From the NCBI GenBank assembly GCA_021324395.1, contig JAJPJG010000009.1, positions 1-42,144 of the forward strand: a stretch of 42,144 bases of DNA, given 5' to 3'. Below the pieces are notes generated by a model. It saw nothing but the letters and a program-made list of their open reading frames with translations. It was not told the origin of the DNA and did no database searches. Origin of the DNA: Spartobacteria bacterium (GTDB taxonomy: Bacteria; Verrucomicrobiota; Verrucomicrobiia; Chthoniobacterales; Chthoniobacteraceae). The position numbers were made by a program, and so were the translations under genes. Positions within the stretch are counted from its first letter, which is position 1. Each line of letters opens with the position of its first letter. Shown here one piece after another: positions 32,198 through 41,375 of the stretch.

Positions 32198-34498
32198 CTA
32201 TGCCGTTGCAGGTTTTGGGTCGCCGACGAGTTTTTCGCGCCGATGTCCGCTCCACCAGAGCACGATCGGCGCTGCGATGAAGATGGATGAATACGTTCCG
32301 ACAATGACGCCGATCAAAATCGCGAACGCGAAATCATGCAGCACCGGGCCGCCGAAAAAGAAGAGCGCGGCGACTGACAGAAATGTGCAACCGCTCGTTA
32401 ACAACGTGCGCGAGAGCGTTTCGTTGATCGAGGCGTTCATGATTTGCTGGATGGTGCCTTTGCGTCCGCTGCGCAAACCTTCGCGGATGCGGTCGTAAAC
32501 GACGATCGTGTCGTTGATCGAGTAGCCGGCGATCGTCAAAATCGCGCCGACCATGATAAGCGAGAGTTCGCGACCGAAGATGGCGAAAACGCCGACAGTG
32601 ATAATCACGTCGTGCAGCAGCGCGACGACTGCGCCGAGCGCAAACGAAAAATCAAAGCGCAGCGAAACATAAAACAAAATGCCAACAATCGCGAGCACGA
32701 GCGCCCAGAGCGATGTGCGGGCGAGTTCGCCGCCGACAAGGCTGCCGACGTGATCGCGTTGCTCCACGCTGAATCCAGCCTCGGGCATCGTTTGCTCCAA
32801 ATGCTGCTCGATTTGCGCGCTCGTGTCGGCAGGGCTGCGGACGCTGATGAAGTCTTTGTCGACCGCGTGCAACTTCTGAATCACCACTTCGCCGAGCTTG
32901 AGCTGCTCGACTTTATCGCGCACCTGCGCCTCACTCACCGGCTGCTTCGACGCGAGCATCAGCAGGTCGCCGCCTTTGAAATCGACGCCGAAATTGCGGT
33001 CGCCGCGCATGACGAAGCTCGCGATGGAAATCGCAATCACCGTCAATGAAATGCCGATCCACAAAAAGCGTTTGCCGAGAAAGTCGAGATTCTTTCCAGT
33101 CGGAATGATGTGCAACATCGTGATCCGTTTTAGAAATCCGGCGGAAAGCGCCCACGCGAAAACCGTGCGCGTAAAAATCATCGCGGTGAATACCGAAGCG
33201 ATGATGCCGACGACGAGCGTCACGGCGAATCCTTTGACCGGTCCGCTCGCTTTTAAAAATAGAATCGCCGCGGTGATCAGCGTCGTCGCGTTCGCGTCGA
33301 AAATCACGCTGAATGCCTTGTCGTAAGCCGCGTCCACGGCTGCACCGAGCGATTTGCCGGCGGCCATTTCTTCACGGAGACGCTCGTAAATAAGCACGTT
33401 CGCGTCGACGGCGAGGCCGATGGTCAGGATGATACCCGCGATGCCCGGAAGCGTGAGCACGAAGCCGAACATCGACATCGCGCCAAATAGCAAAACGATA
33501 TTTACGACTAGCCCGAAGATCGCGACAAGACCGGCGAACTGATAGTAAATCGCGACGAATACCAGCACGAGCAACAGCCCGCCGATGCCTGCGTAAATGC
33601 CGCTTTTGATCGAATCCGAACCGAGCGTTGACGACGCGCTGCGCGTCTCCTCGATCGCGACCGGAGTTTGCAGCGGATTTTCCAAAACGCTCGCGAGGTT
33701 GCGCGCTTCGGTGTCGCTGAAATGGCCGGTGATGACTGCCGAGCCGTTCGGAATCGCGCCGTTGATGTTTGGCGCGGACTGCACTTCGCCATCGAGCACG
33801 ATTGCGAGTCGTTCGCCGACGTGCGCCTGTGTGACTTTAAAAAATTGATCGGCGCCTGTCGAATCGAGCCTGAACGAAATGCCATAGCCTTGGTTGTCGT
33901 AATACGCGTGCGCCTCGGTCACGTGATCGCCGGTGATGCTCGCCTTTTTCGCGACGAGCACTTTTTCCTCCGTCGGTTGCCCGTTTTTCATCTCCTTCAG
34001 CGTTTTGATTTCGTAGGTTGGCTCGAATTTCGCGCCCGATTCGATCTGCGGAATCAGCTCGGCGCTTTGCGGATGCATGAGCTTCAACTCGAGCTTCGCG
34101 ACTTTCTGCAAACTCGTGCGCGCCTCTTCGATTTTCTTCGCATCGAGTCCCGGAATCTGCACGAGGATGCGATCTTCACCTTGCGGCGTAATCACCGGCT
34201 CGCTCACGCCGAATGCATCAACGCGTTTGCGGATGACTTCGACGGCCTGCTCGACCATGCCTTTGTTGATCGTCTGCCCGCTCTCGCGCACGAGCCGCAG
34301 CAGGAACGACGTGCCGCCCTGCAGGTCGAGGCCGAGATGGATTCCATTGAGCAAAAATGTCCCGAGGCAAAACGCAACGAGGAAAACCGTGAGCACGCTG
34401 CCGAGAATGCGCTTGCGGCGGCCGAGCTCGGTGGCGAAATACCATCCGAAAAGAACCAGCAAAATCAGACCGGCAGTGAAGGTCCAGGCGGGAGACAT
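32198..34498 (-). CDS. secDF: fused protein-export membrane protein SecDF
   Basis: 766 aa, SecD and SecF in one chain. Uses the proton motive force to complete protein export through SecYEG. The SecD half has GIHLGLDLQGGTSFLLRL, the P1-head segment ITGDHVTEAHA, and GLAVDANVLIYERLREE in TM4. The SecF half begins near residue 480, with FGVDFKGGDLLML and SINDTIVVYDRIREG. Twelve membrane segments are expected. Fusion is common in Verrucomicrobiota, Bacteroidota and Bacillota. Downstream of yajC (18-bp gap), as in many bacteria. Confidence 0.96.
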   Translation of the reverse strand: MSPAWTFTAGLILLVLFGWYFATELGRRKRILGSVLTVFLVAFCLGTFLLNGIHLGLDLQGGTSFLLRLVRESGQTINKGMVEQAVEVIRKRVDAFGVSEPVITPQGEDRILVQIPGLDAKKIEEARTSLQKVAKLELKLMHPQSAELIPQIESGAKFEPTYEIKTLKEMKNGQPTEEKVLVAKKASITGDHVTEAHAYYDNQGYGISFRLDSTGADQFFKVTQAHVGERLAIVLDGEVQSAPNINGAIPNGSAVITGHFSDTEARNLASVLENPLQTPVAIEETRSASSTLGSDSIKSGIYAGIGGLLLVLVFVAIYYQFAGLVAIFGLVVNIVLLFGAMSMFGFVLTLPGIAGIILTIGLAVDANVLIYERLREEMAAGKSLGAAVDAAYDKAFSVIFDANATTLITAAILFLKASGPVKGFAVTLVVGIIASVFTAMIFTRTVFAWALSAGFLKRITMLHIIPTGKNLDFLGKRFLWIGISLTVIAISIASFVMRGDRNFGVDFKGGDLLMLASKQPVSEAQVRDKVEQLKLGEVVIQKLHAVDKDFISVRSPADTSAQIEQHLEQTMPEAGFSVEQRDHVGSLVGGELARTSLWALVLAIVGILFYVSLRFDFSFALGAVVALLHDVIITVGVFAIFGRELSLIMVGAILTIAGYSINDTIVVYDRIREGLRSGRKGTIQQIMNASINETLSRTLLTSGCTFLSVAALFFFGGPVLHDFAFAILIGVIVGTYSSIFIAAPIVLWWSGHRREKLVGDPKPATA

Positions 34499-34516
34499 GG
34501 CAAAAATGGCGACTGA

Positions 34517-34861
34517 TTACGAATTGGCCGCGGTCACCGCTTCGGCGGTCGCGGCTTTGGTCACGCTGCCGACGGCTGCCTTGTCGATCTCGATTTTGAC
34601 GTTGTCGGCAATTTTCAGGATGACAGTTGTTTCTTTAACGTTCGAGATACGTCCGTGAATGCCGCCGGTCGTCACGATCTCATCGCCGGTCTTCAACGCG
34701 GAGATCAGCGACTGCACTTGCTTCGTCTTCTGCGACTGCGGGCGGATGACGAGAAAGTAAAAAATGACACCGATGCAGATAAACGGCACAAACATGCTCA
34801 GTGAAGAGCCTTGCTGTTGTGGTTGAGCTGCGGCTTGGGCGAGAAAAACGATTGCGTTCAT
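34517..34861 (-). CDS. yajC: preprotein translocase subunit YajC
   Basis: 114 aa from ATG 34861. One membrane helix (MFVPFICIGVIFYFLVI) followed by RPQSQKTKQVQSLISALKTGDEIVTTGGIHGRI, the YajC signature. Partner of SecDF in the inner membrane. The frame remains open upstream to 35365 but that part lies antisense to the rhomboid gene. First gene of the yajC-secDF-BFD-unknown-GNAT unit. Confidence 0.95.
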   Translation of the reverse strand: MNAIVFLAQAAAQPQQQGSSLSMFVPFICIGVIFYFLVIRPQSQKTKQVQSLISALKTGDEIVTTGGIHGRISNVKETTVILKIADNVKIEIDKAAVGSVTKAATAEAVTAANS

Positions 34862-35017
34862 GTATTGGTGAGCCTTTCCGGCAAAAATGGGACGGTAACT
34901 TTGCAGGGAAACAAATCGTTGTCCAAGTTTTTCATCGGGCGAAAACCTCGCATCCGAATTGCGCCGCGTTTGCGAAAAGCCATTCGACAATGCGTTTTTG
35001 CATGGAATAATTCGCGT

Positions 35018-35851
35018 ATGCGTTCCCCGCGCCTGCAGCCTTTTACCACGCGCTGGACCGTCGGCAACCGGTCTGTCGTGATGTGGCTGCTGATTGCAAA
35101 TGTCGCTGCGTTTCTCGCGCAAACGACGACGGAGATTTTGCAGCCGGATTTCGTGAAAAATTGCTTCGGGCTCAGCCTCGCCGGTCTCCATGAAGGGCGC
35201 ATCTGGCAGTTCGTAACCTACATGTTTTTGCACGCAAACGCGGTGCACCTGTTCGTGAATATGCTGACGCTTTATTTCGCTGGGCGCGAAGTCGAGGCAA
35301 TCGCCGGGCCGAAACATCTGCTCGGCGTTTACTTCGGCGGCGGCTTGCTCGGCGGCATCGCGCAAGTGATCACGTCACCCGCGAATCCACCGCTCATCGG
35401 CGCGTCCGCCGGCGCCTGCGCGGTGCTGATCGCGTTCACGACGATCTTGCCGGAGATCGAAATTACGACGCTGCTCTTTTTCATCATTCCGATTCGGCTC
35501 AAGGCGAAATACCTCGCACTCGGCCTCGTCCTGACCGAGGCGATTTTCGCTTTTACAAAATTGCTGCCGGTCGTCGGCCATGTCGCGCACCTCGGCGGCT
35601 GCGCGCTCGGCTGGCTCTACATGAAGCAGCTCGGCTTCGGAAATCCGTTGCGCATCCAGAAATACATTTTCGAAAAACGCCAGCGCGCCGAGCGGCTCGA
35701 TCGCATGAGCCCGGCGCAATTCATCAATGAGGAAATCGATCCGATCCTCGATAAAATCTCGCGCGAAGGCATTCACAGCCTCACCCGCGTCGAGCGAAAA
35801 ATCCTCGAAAAAGGCCGCGAAAAAATCGCGTTCAAGACGGCGCGGCGCTGA
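35018..35851 (+). CDS. rhomboid-family intramembrane serine protease
   Basis: 277 aa from ATG 35018 (upstream extension to 34811 overlaps yajC). Six membrane segments. HANAVHLFVNMLTLYFAGREVE has the conserved His/Asn region, GASAGACAVL holds the nucleophile Ser130, and HVAHLGGCALG the catalytic His191. The ~75-residue C-terminal tail is cytosolic and helical (FEKRQRAERLDRMSPAQF). Cleaves membrane proteins within the bilayer; substrate unknown. 12 bp before glnE; probably co-transcribed. Confidence 0.93.
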   Translation: MRSPRLQPFTTRWTVGNRSVVMWLLIANVAAFLAQTTTEILQPDFVKNCFGLSLAGLHEGRIWQFVTYMFLHANAVHLFVNMLTLYFAGREVEAIAGPKHLLGVYFGGGLLGGIAQVITSPANPPLIGASAGACAVLIAFTTILPEIEITTLLFFIIPIRLKAKYLALGLVLTEAIFAFTKLLPVVGHVAHLGGCALGWLYMKQLGFGNPLRIQKYIFEKRQRAERLDRMSPAQFINEEIDPILDKISREGIHSLTRVERKILEKGREKIAFKTARR

Positions 35852-35863
35852 TCTGCTTCGCCC

Positions 35864-38584
35864 GTGGATTGGATCGAATCGAAAGCCGCGGCGACGATCG
35901 ATCCTGGGCGCGTCCGGGTTGCGCTGATCGCGCTGAAAGCCGCATGGCGACACGATTTGCCGCCATTGCGCGATTTGATCGAGCGCTTTCCAGTCGGCGA
36001 AAAATCGCTGCTGGCACTGTTTGCGGTTTCGCCGGTTTCGGCTGAAAAACTGGCGCACGATCCCGCCGGACTTGTCTGGCTCGCACAGCCGGAAATTTGC
36101 GCGAGCGATCGCGGCCCGCGCCGGATGCGCGTCGATCTCGAACTCGAAAAAGCACCCGGCTTCGATCCGCACTTTCGCGCGTTGCGGCGCATCAAGGCGC
36201 GCGAGCTGGTGCGCATCGCTTTGCGCGACATCGCGCGGCTGTCGACGCTGGAACAAACCACGCTCGAGCTTTCGCATTTGGCCGAGCTTTGTTTGCACGA
36301 AGTCTACACCGGCTGGCTCGCGGAATTTTCCCGACGCTGGGGCGCGCCGAAAACTGATTTCACCGTGCTCGGCATGGGAAAATTCGGCGGACAGGAACTT
36401 AACTACTCGTCGGATATCGACGTGATTTTTTTGTTCGGCGAAGACGGAATGCTGAACCCGAATTTTTCGCACCAGGATTTTTTCACGCGTCTCGCCGAGA
36501 AAATCGTGGCGACCTTTTCGTCCGCGGACGCAGGCGGCGCCTTGTTTCGCATCGATTTGCGACTTCGGCCCGAGGGCGCGTCCGGCCCGCTCGTCCGCTC
36601 GCTCGAGAGCATGGAAAATTACTACGCGGGCTTTGGCGAAACATGGGAACGCATGGCACTGATCAAGGCGTGCCGTGTTTGCGGCAGCGAAGAACTCGCC
36701 TACGAATTCAGCCAGCATCTGCAGCCGTTTATTTTTCCGCGCACGCTTTCGTCCGATCTCGTGGATGAAATCAGCGCGATCAAAGCGCGCATCGAACGAG
36801 AGCTCGTCGGCCACGAAAACCTGCGGCGCAACGTGAAGCTCGGCTACGGCGGCATCCGCGAGATCGAGTTCGTGGTGCAAACGCTACAGCTCATTCACGG
36901 TGCGCGGCACGCGTTTTTGCAGGAGCGCAACACGCTGCGCGCGCTCCGCGCATTGCAGGAGCTCAACCTCGTGCAGCGGCACGACATGGAGACGCTCGCG
37001 AGCGCGTATCGATTTTTGCGCGACGTCGAACACCGGCTGCAAATCGAGCACGAGCAACAAACGCACACGCTACCCGAGCAGCACGACGCCCGCACGCACA
37101 TCGCCGCGGGCCTCGGCTTCGCGTCGCTGACAACATTTGAAGAAACACTACGCGCGCACACGGACGGCGTCCGCGCCATTTTCGACAAAGTGCTTCGCGC
37201 AAACCGTGACAGCGCGGAAATTGCGGCGAGCGATCTCTCGTTTTTCAACGACGCACCGCGCGCTGAAAAGGAACTCGCGCAGCTTCGTCGCGCTGGCGCG
37301 GGCGTCCACATCGCGCCGCGCACCGGCAAGCTATTCGCAAAACTCGAGCCGCTGCTTCTCGCGCAACTGAGCCGCGTTGCCGATCCCGATCTCGCGCTGA
37401 CGCGATTCGTTCGTTACGTCGAGCGCTACGGCATTCGCGGCACGCTTTTCGAAATGCTCGTGACGCATCCGCGTTTGCTCGAGCTTCTCGTCCGGCTTTT
37501 CGACGCGAGCCGTTTTCTCACCGACATCGTGCTGCGCCGCCCGCAGCTCATCGAGGAACTCACGCGCGGCGATACGCTCGGCAAAAGCTACGCCGTCGCC
37601 GATTACCTCGCCGGACTCGCGCAAAACGAAGAGCGGCTCGGCTGGATGGATGGGGTGCGCGTGTATCGACGCGCACAGATTTTACGCATCGCGCTGCGCG
37701 ACATTCTTGGGTTCGCCGATCTCGAGCGGGTGCAGTCGGAATACTCTGCGCTCGCCGAGGCGTGCGTTATTTTTGTGCAGCGCGAACTCGGGCTCGACGA
37801 TTCGTTAACTGCCGTAGCGATGGGAAAATTCGGCGGCTGCGAGTTGAGCTACGGCTGCGATCTCGACGTGATTTTCCTCGGCGAAAATGTGGCCGGCACA
37901 GCGGAGTTGATTAAAGCGATCACCGCGCGAACAAACGAAGGCATTGTCTTTCCACTCGATGCGCGTTTGCGACCGGAAGGTGTTGCAGGTCTGCTGACCA
38001 TTCCGCTCGATAGCTATGAAGCTTACTTTCAAAATCGCGCACAACTATGGGAGGCGCAGGCGCTGACCAAGTCGCGGCCTATCAGCGGACCTTTGCAAAA
38101 TGAGTTCGCCAGGTGGTCGCGACAAACCTGGCGACGCTTCGGCGCATGCGATGACCTATTTGAAAAAATTCGCGCTATGCACGCGCGCATCGTGCGCGAA
38201 CGCAGCAGCAGCCAGGACTTGCTCGAATTTAAAACCGGCTCCGGCGGCTTGATGGAACTCGAGTTTCTCACGCAAGCGCTGCAAATGCGCCACAACGTGT
38301 GGGAGCCGAACACGCCACGAGCGCTTACTCTTCTCGGCGAACGCAGCATTCTTCCGCTTGAAACTGCGCGTGAACTTACCGCGCACTACTTTTTCCTGCG
38401 CAAAATCGAAGCCGTCATCCGGCGCGTCGAAAACTCCAGTGCATCGACTTTGCCTTCGTCTGAATTTGACCAACTCATCCTCGCGCGCCGACTCGGCTTT
38501 GCGAAAGCCGAAGAGTTCTTTGATAGCTATCGCGGAGCGCGTGATTCCATTCATCTCGCGTTTGAGCTCGTCCTAATTAGATAG
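35864..38584 (+). CDS. glnE: glutamine synthetase adenylyltransferase/deadenylase
   Basis: 906 aa (E. coli GlnE 946). Controls glutamine synthetase by adding or removing AMP. Both nucleotidyltransferase domains are complete: the N-terminal deadenylase has LGMGKFGGQELNYSSDIDVIF (minus one) from about residue 170, and the C-terminal adenylyltransferase has AMGKFGGCELSYGCDLDVIFL minus one from about 652. Each keeps its DxD. Linker segments RRNVKLGYGGIREIEFVVQ and FKTGSGGLMELEFLTQAL are typical. GTG start at 35864. The 3' end overlaps the convergent sulfotransferase by 8 bp. Confidence 0.95.
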   Translation: MDWIESKAAATIDPGRVRVALIALKAAWRHDLPPLRDLIERFPVGEKSLLALFAVSPVSAEKLAHDPAGLVWLAQPEICASDRGPRRMRVDLELEKAPGFDPHFRALRRIKARELVRIALRDIARLSTLEQTTLELSHLAELCLHEVYTGWLAEFSRRWGAPKTDFTVLGMGKFGGQELNYSSDIDVIFLFGEDGMLNPNFSHQDFFTRLAEKIVATFSSADAGGALFRIDLRLRPEGASGPLVRSLESMENYYAGFGETWERMALIKACRVCGSEELAYEFSQHLQPFIFPRTLSSDLVDEISAIKARIERELVGHENLRRNVKLGYGGIREIEFVVQTLQLIHGARHAFLQERNTLRALRALQELNLVQRHDMETLASAYRFLRDVEHRLQIEHEQQTHTLPEQHDARTHIAAGLGFASLTTFEETLRAHTDGVRAIFDKVLRANRDSAEIAASDLSFFNDAPRAEKELAQLRRAGAGVHIAPRTGKLFAKLEPLLLAQLSRVADPDLALTRFVRYVERYGIRGTLFEMLVTHPRLLELLVRLFDASRFLTDIVLRRPQLIEELTRGDTLGKSYAVADYLAGLAQNEERLGWMDGVRVYRRAQILRIALRDILGFADLERVQSEYSALAEACVIFVQRELGLDDSLTAVAMGKFGGCELSYGCDLDVIFLGENVAGTAELIKAITARTNEGIVFPLDARLRPEGVAGLLTIPLDSYEAYFQNRAQLWEAQALTKSRPISGPLQNEFARWSRQTWRRFGACDDLFEKIRAMHARIVRERSSSQDLLEFKTGSGGLMELEFLTQALQMRHNVWEPNTPRALTLLGERSILPLETARELTAHYFFLRKIEAVIRRVENSSASTLPSSEFDQLILARRLGFAKAEEFFDSYRGARDSIHLAFELVLIR

Positions 38585-39413
38585 CCGAATACAGCCGGCT
38601 AACGCCTTTGCGAATCGTCGAAGCCGCAACGTAAAGACCAGTCCCGGACAAACGCAAGCTCTTAGCTCTCCGAATCTCATCGAGCTCTCTCTGCACAGCT
38701 TCACCATAGCTTTGCAGCTTATGCTCAAAGATCGGAACGAGATGGTTGTAAATTGCGACATCCCACTTGTTGCGACCTGCTATTAAGTCGAGCGTTGATT
38801 GCGGCACGCTTTCTTTCCTCGGGCGAACCTTGGTTACGTTGAAACTGGCATAGTGACTTATCTTCCAGCCAAAGATCAGCTTTAGCAGCGCAAGAGTTTC
38901 TTCGAAGCGCCCGGTAAGTCCGGCCAGTGAAAAGTGATTCGCCACGTTTTGCTTTGCTGTTTCCAGATGCAACTCCGAGCAATCTCCGTCGAGAAAGTCG
39001 CGCGGCCCCGGCAAGCCGGCGAGCAGCTTGCACTGCAGGTTGTGATGCGGGGTAGTCATTGAGTATTCTTCCAGCGACAAGCTTTGCATACGCCGATGCT
39101 GAGGGTGCAAGCGATAGTGTTTCGCAAAATAGTATTCCGAAATCACTCGTTCAACCGGTTCTCGAAGAACGGTGATATAAGTCGCAGGTTGAGGCAGTAT
39201 CCGGTGCAAGCCAAAGGGCATATGTCCTTTAAAAACTCGCATTTTAGCGAGCCGTTCCTTCGGCCACTTGCCGAGCTTATAGTAGGACCATCGAAAGAAG
39301 CTCGGATCGATGGAATAAATTCGAAGTGGATTATATTCCCACTCGATTACGCGATTCAGTGTCGTCCCTCCGCACTTCGGCAGATGGAGATAGAGTAGTG
39401 CCTTATCGTCCAT
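38577..39413 (-). CDS. sulfotransferase (PAPS-dependent), copy 2
   Basis: 278 aa. The PAPS 5'-phosphosulfate loop is YLHLPKCGGTTLNRVI and the 3'-phosphate motif is TVLREPVERVISEYYFAKHY. The layout (LHLPKCGGT, FKGHMPFGLH) resembles the heparan-sulfate 2-O-sulfotransferase family. Transfers sulfate to a hydroxyl, probably of a cell-surface glycan. Start overlaps the upstream paralogue's stop (TAATG). Paralogous to copy 1: shared FKGHM-FGLH, TYITxLR, HHNLQCKxLAGL blocks. By eye its base composition is less GC-rich than glnE beside it. Confidence 0.88.
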   Translation of the reverse strand: MDDKALLYLHLPKCGGTTLNRVIEWEYNPLRIYSIDPSFFRWSYYKLGKWPKERLAKMRVFKGHMPFGLHRILPQPATYITVLREPVERVISEYYFAKHYRLHPQHRRMQSLSLEEYSMTTPHHNLQCKLLAGLPGPRDFLDGDCSELHLETAKQNVANHFSLAGLTGRFEETLALLKLIFGWKISHYASFNVTKVRPRKESVPQSTLDLIAGRNKWDVAIYNHLVPIFEHKLQSYGEAVQRELDEIRRAKSLRLSGTGLYVAASTIRKGVSRLYSAI

Positions 39414-40321
39414 TAAAAAATCGAGGCGATCCGACTGGCTGCCGCGCGACCGAGCCTGCTGATGGTTTCGCCCAAACCATTTTCCATTTCAAATCTCAAA
39501 GCGGCAGACTCCATTTCAATGTCGATAGCTAGCGAACCAACCAGCTTCTCAAAAAGCTCCGTGGCGAAGGTGTAAAGTTCCTGGTCCAGTAAGTTATGCT
39601 TTTCGATCTCGCGACGTGTTGTTTCATCGGGCTTCACATCGGGGGACGATTTGCGTTGCATCGAATAGCTCGAAAGGTTCCACGCGAATAGATGCTTCAA
39701 CACAGCAAGACTTTCATCGAACTTCTCAACGATACCTACGAACGAGAAGTAGCTCTCGAGATTCGCTTTTGCGCGCTCCAAGGTTTCCCGATTGCTCCAA
39801 CTATCTATCTCACCAGCCGGAGCAGGTGCGCCGATGCGGGTAACCTTCTTAACAACCTCGATGGGCCTGAATTGTTCGCGTGTTAACCCTGCAAGAACTT
39901 TGCACTGCAAATTATTGTTCCAGGGAGTCAGGTCTAGAAACTCACCAACGCCAAGGTTTTCACGCATGATGCGTTTGTGAAATGCATTCATGGGATTTCC
40001 TTTGGCATAACGATAGGATGAGAGGGAACGTGCGATAGGATCGCGCAGAAAAGTAATGTAAGTAGAAGGGCGCGGCACTGCGGTGTGCAGGCCAAAGTTC
40101 ATGTGACCTTTGATAACCTTAAACTGTGCGCGGCGCGATTCCGGCAATGATTGGAAATGTCTTAGCGACCATTCAACCCACCGACCTTCGATGGTATAGA
40201 TGCGAAACGGGTTGTATTGCGACTCGATGATTCGATGCAAGGTAGTGCCTGCGGTCTTATGAATGTGCAGGAAAAGCAATGTCCGTGCGCGCAATTCGGC
40301 GAGGTTTATAACGCGACTCAT
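39413..40321 (-). CDS. sulfotransferase (PAPS-dependent), copy 1
   Basis: 302 aa. PAPS motifs: FLHIHKTAGTTLHRII (5' loop) and ITFLRDPIARSLSSYRYAKG (3' motif). VIKGHMNFGLHTAVPRPSTY and NNNLQCKVLAGLTREQF align with copy 2. The two look like an old tandem duplication and may sulfate two positions of the same glycan. No signal peptide, so it acts in the cytosol or at the inner membrane. 47 bp separate its start from the DPM1-like gene's stop. Confidence 0.88.
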   Translation of the reverse strand: MSRVINLAELRARTLLFLHIHKTAGTTLHRIIESQYNPFRIYTIEGRWVEWSLRHFQSLPESRRAQFKVIKGHMNFGLHTAVPRPSTYITFLRDPIARSLSSYRYAKGNPMNAFHKRIMRENLGVGEFLDLTPWNNNLQCKVLAGLTREQFRPIEVVKKVTRIGAPAPAGEIDSWSNRETLERAKANLESYFSFVGIVEKFDESLAVLKHLFAWNLSSYSMQRKSSPDVKPDETTRREIEKHNLLDQELYTFATELFEKLVGSLAIDIEMESAALRFEMENGLGETISRLGRAAASRIASIF

Positions 40322-40368
40322 AGAGCAAGAGCTATCCGAGAGCCATTGCCTCTGGCACTCGCTGTCAG

Positions 40369-41178
40369 CTAGTGGTGCGCGGGCTGTGAAAGCTCGACGC
40401 TGACACGCGGAAGGAGACCTTCCTGGTCTTCATTGATGCGGCGCAGCTTCGACCAAAGCCGGCAGAGTTCGCGAAAGGCCTTGGCGATGACGCGCAGCTT
40501 TGCGCCGGTGGGCGCGCCGTGGTTGCGCGGGTGGTGAGTGACAGGAATCTCGTGGATTTTCATCCCGATGCGAAGGGCCTGCGCGAGGATTTCGGTGTTG
40601 ACCATCGCGCCGACGGAGCGGATCTGCACACGCTGAAAGACTTCGCGCCGGAAAATTTTAAACGCGCAATCGATGTCGCGCACGCGCACACCGAGCAGCA
40701 GGCGCACCAGCATGTTCCAGCCCCATGCGTTGACCAAGCGGTAAAACGGATCGCTGCGTTTGCCGCGGTAGCCGATGACGATTTCGTATCGGTCGATCCA
40801 CTCGAGCAATTGCGTCAGCTCCTGAAAATCGAACTGCCCGTCGGTGTCGGTGAAAAAAATCAGCTCATTGCGCGCAGCCGAGATGCCGCTTTTGAGCGCA
40901 GCGCCGTAGCCGAGGTTTTCCATGTGGTGAATGGCGCGCACGTCGGAAAACTGCCGCGCGAGCACATCGCAGATCGCCCGCGTCGCATCGACGCTCCCGT
41001 CATTGACGACGATGATCTCCCATTTTTCCGCGAGCGGACGCAGCACACGCCGGGCGGTTTCCACGGTTTTGCGGACGTTAAACTGCTCGTTGAAGGCCGG
41101 CAATATCACCGAGATCGACCGGATCACCTTTGCACCTGCGGGCTCTGCATCCGCGAGCGTGGGGGAAGCTGTATTCAT
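40369..41178 (-). CDS. family 2 glycosyltransferase, dolichyl/undecaprenyl-phosphate sugar synthase-like
   Basis: 269 aa. SVILPAFNEQFNVRKTVETA, IIVVNDGSVDATRAI, and the DxD-type FFTDTDGQFDFQELTQLL are DPM1/GT2 hallmarks; VRDIDCAFKIFRREVF is the QxxRW-like acceptor region. Unlike DPM1 proteins of the GtrB type it has no C-terminal membrane helices. Likely makes a polyprenyl-phosphate-linked sugar for glycan assembly, or glycosylates a lipid. Probable first gene of the sulfotransferase unit. Confidence 0.9.
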   Translation of the reverse strand: MNTASPTLADAEPAGAKVIRSISVILPAFNEQFNVRKTVETARRVLRPLAEKWEIIVVNDGSVDATRAICDVLARQFSDVRAIHHMENLGYGAALKSGISAARNELIFFTDTDGQFDFQELTQLLEWIDRYEIVIGYRGKRSDPFYRLVNAWGWNMLVRLLLGVRVRDIDCAFKIFRREVFQRVQIRSVGAMVNTEILAQALRIGMKIHEIPVTHHPRNHGAPTGAKLRVIAKAFRELCRLWSKLRRINEDQEGLLPRVSVELSQPAHH

Positions 41179-41375
41179 TTGGACGAGGTGTCGTGCATGG
41201 TCAGTTTCTCAATACTTCCAGCAACTGTCGAGCCGGTTCGTGGCAATAAATGGCGCGCGCCACGGATGCGCATGCTTGACTCGTCTTTCTTTTTGCATCA
41301 AACCGGTCACATGGTTTTGGCTACTTCGTCTTCACGAAGGTTTCGCCGTGGTCACCTCAGCAACCGATTCCCCCT

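Noticed and set aside
35375..36880. 501-codon open frame on the minus strand
   Set aside because: Antisense to rhomboid and glnE, both with clear motifs; composition is typical of GC-driven antisense frames.
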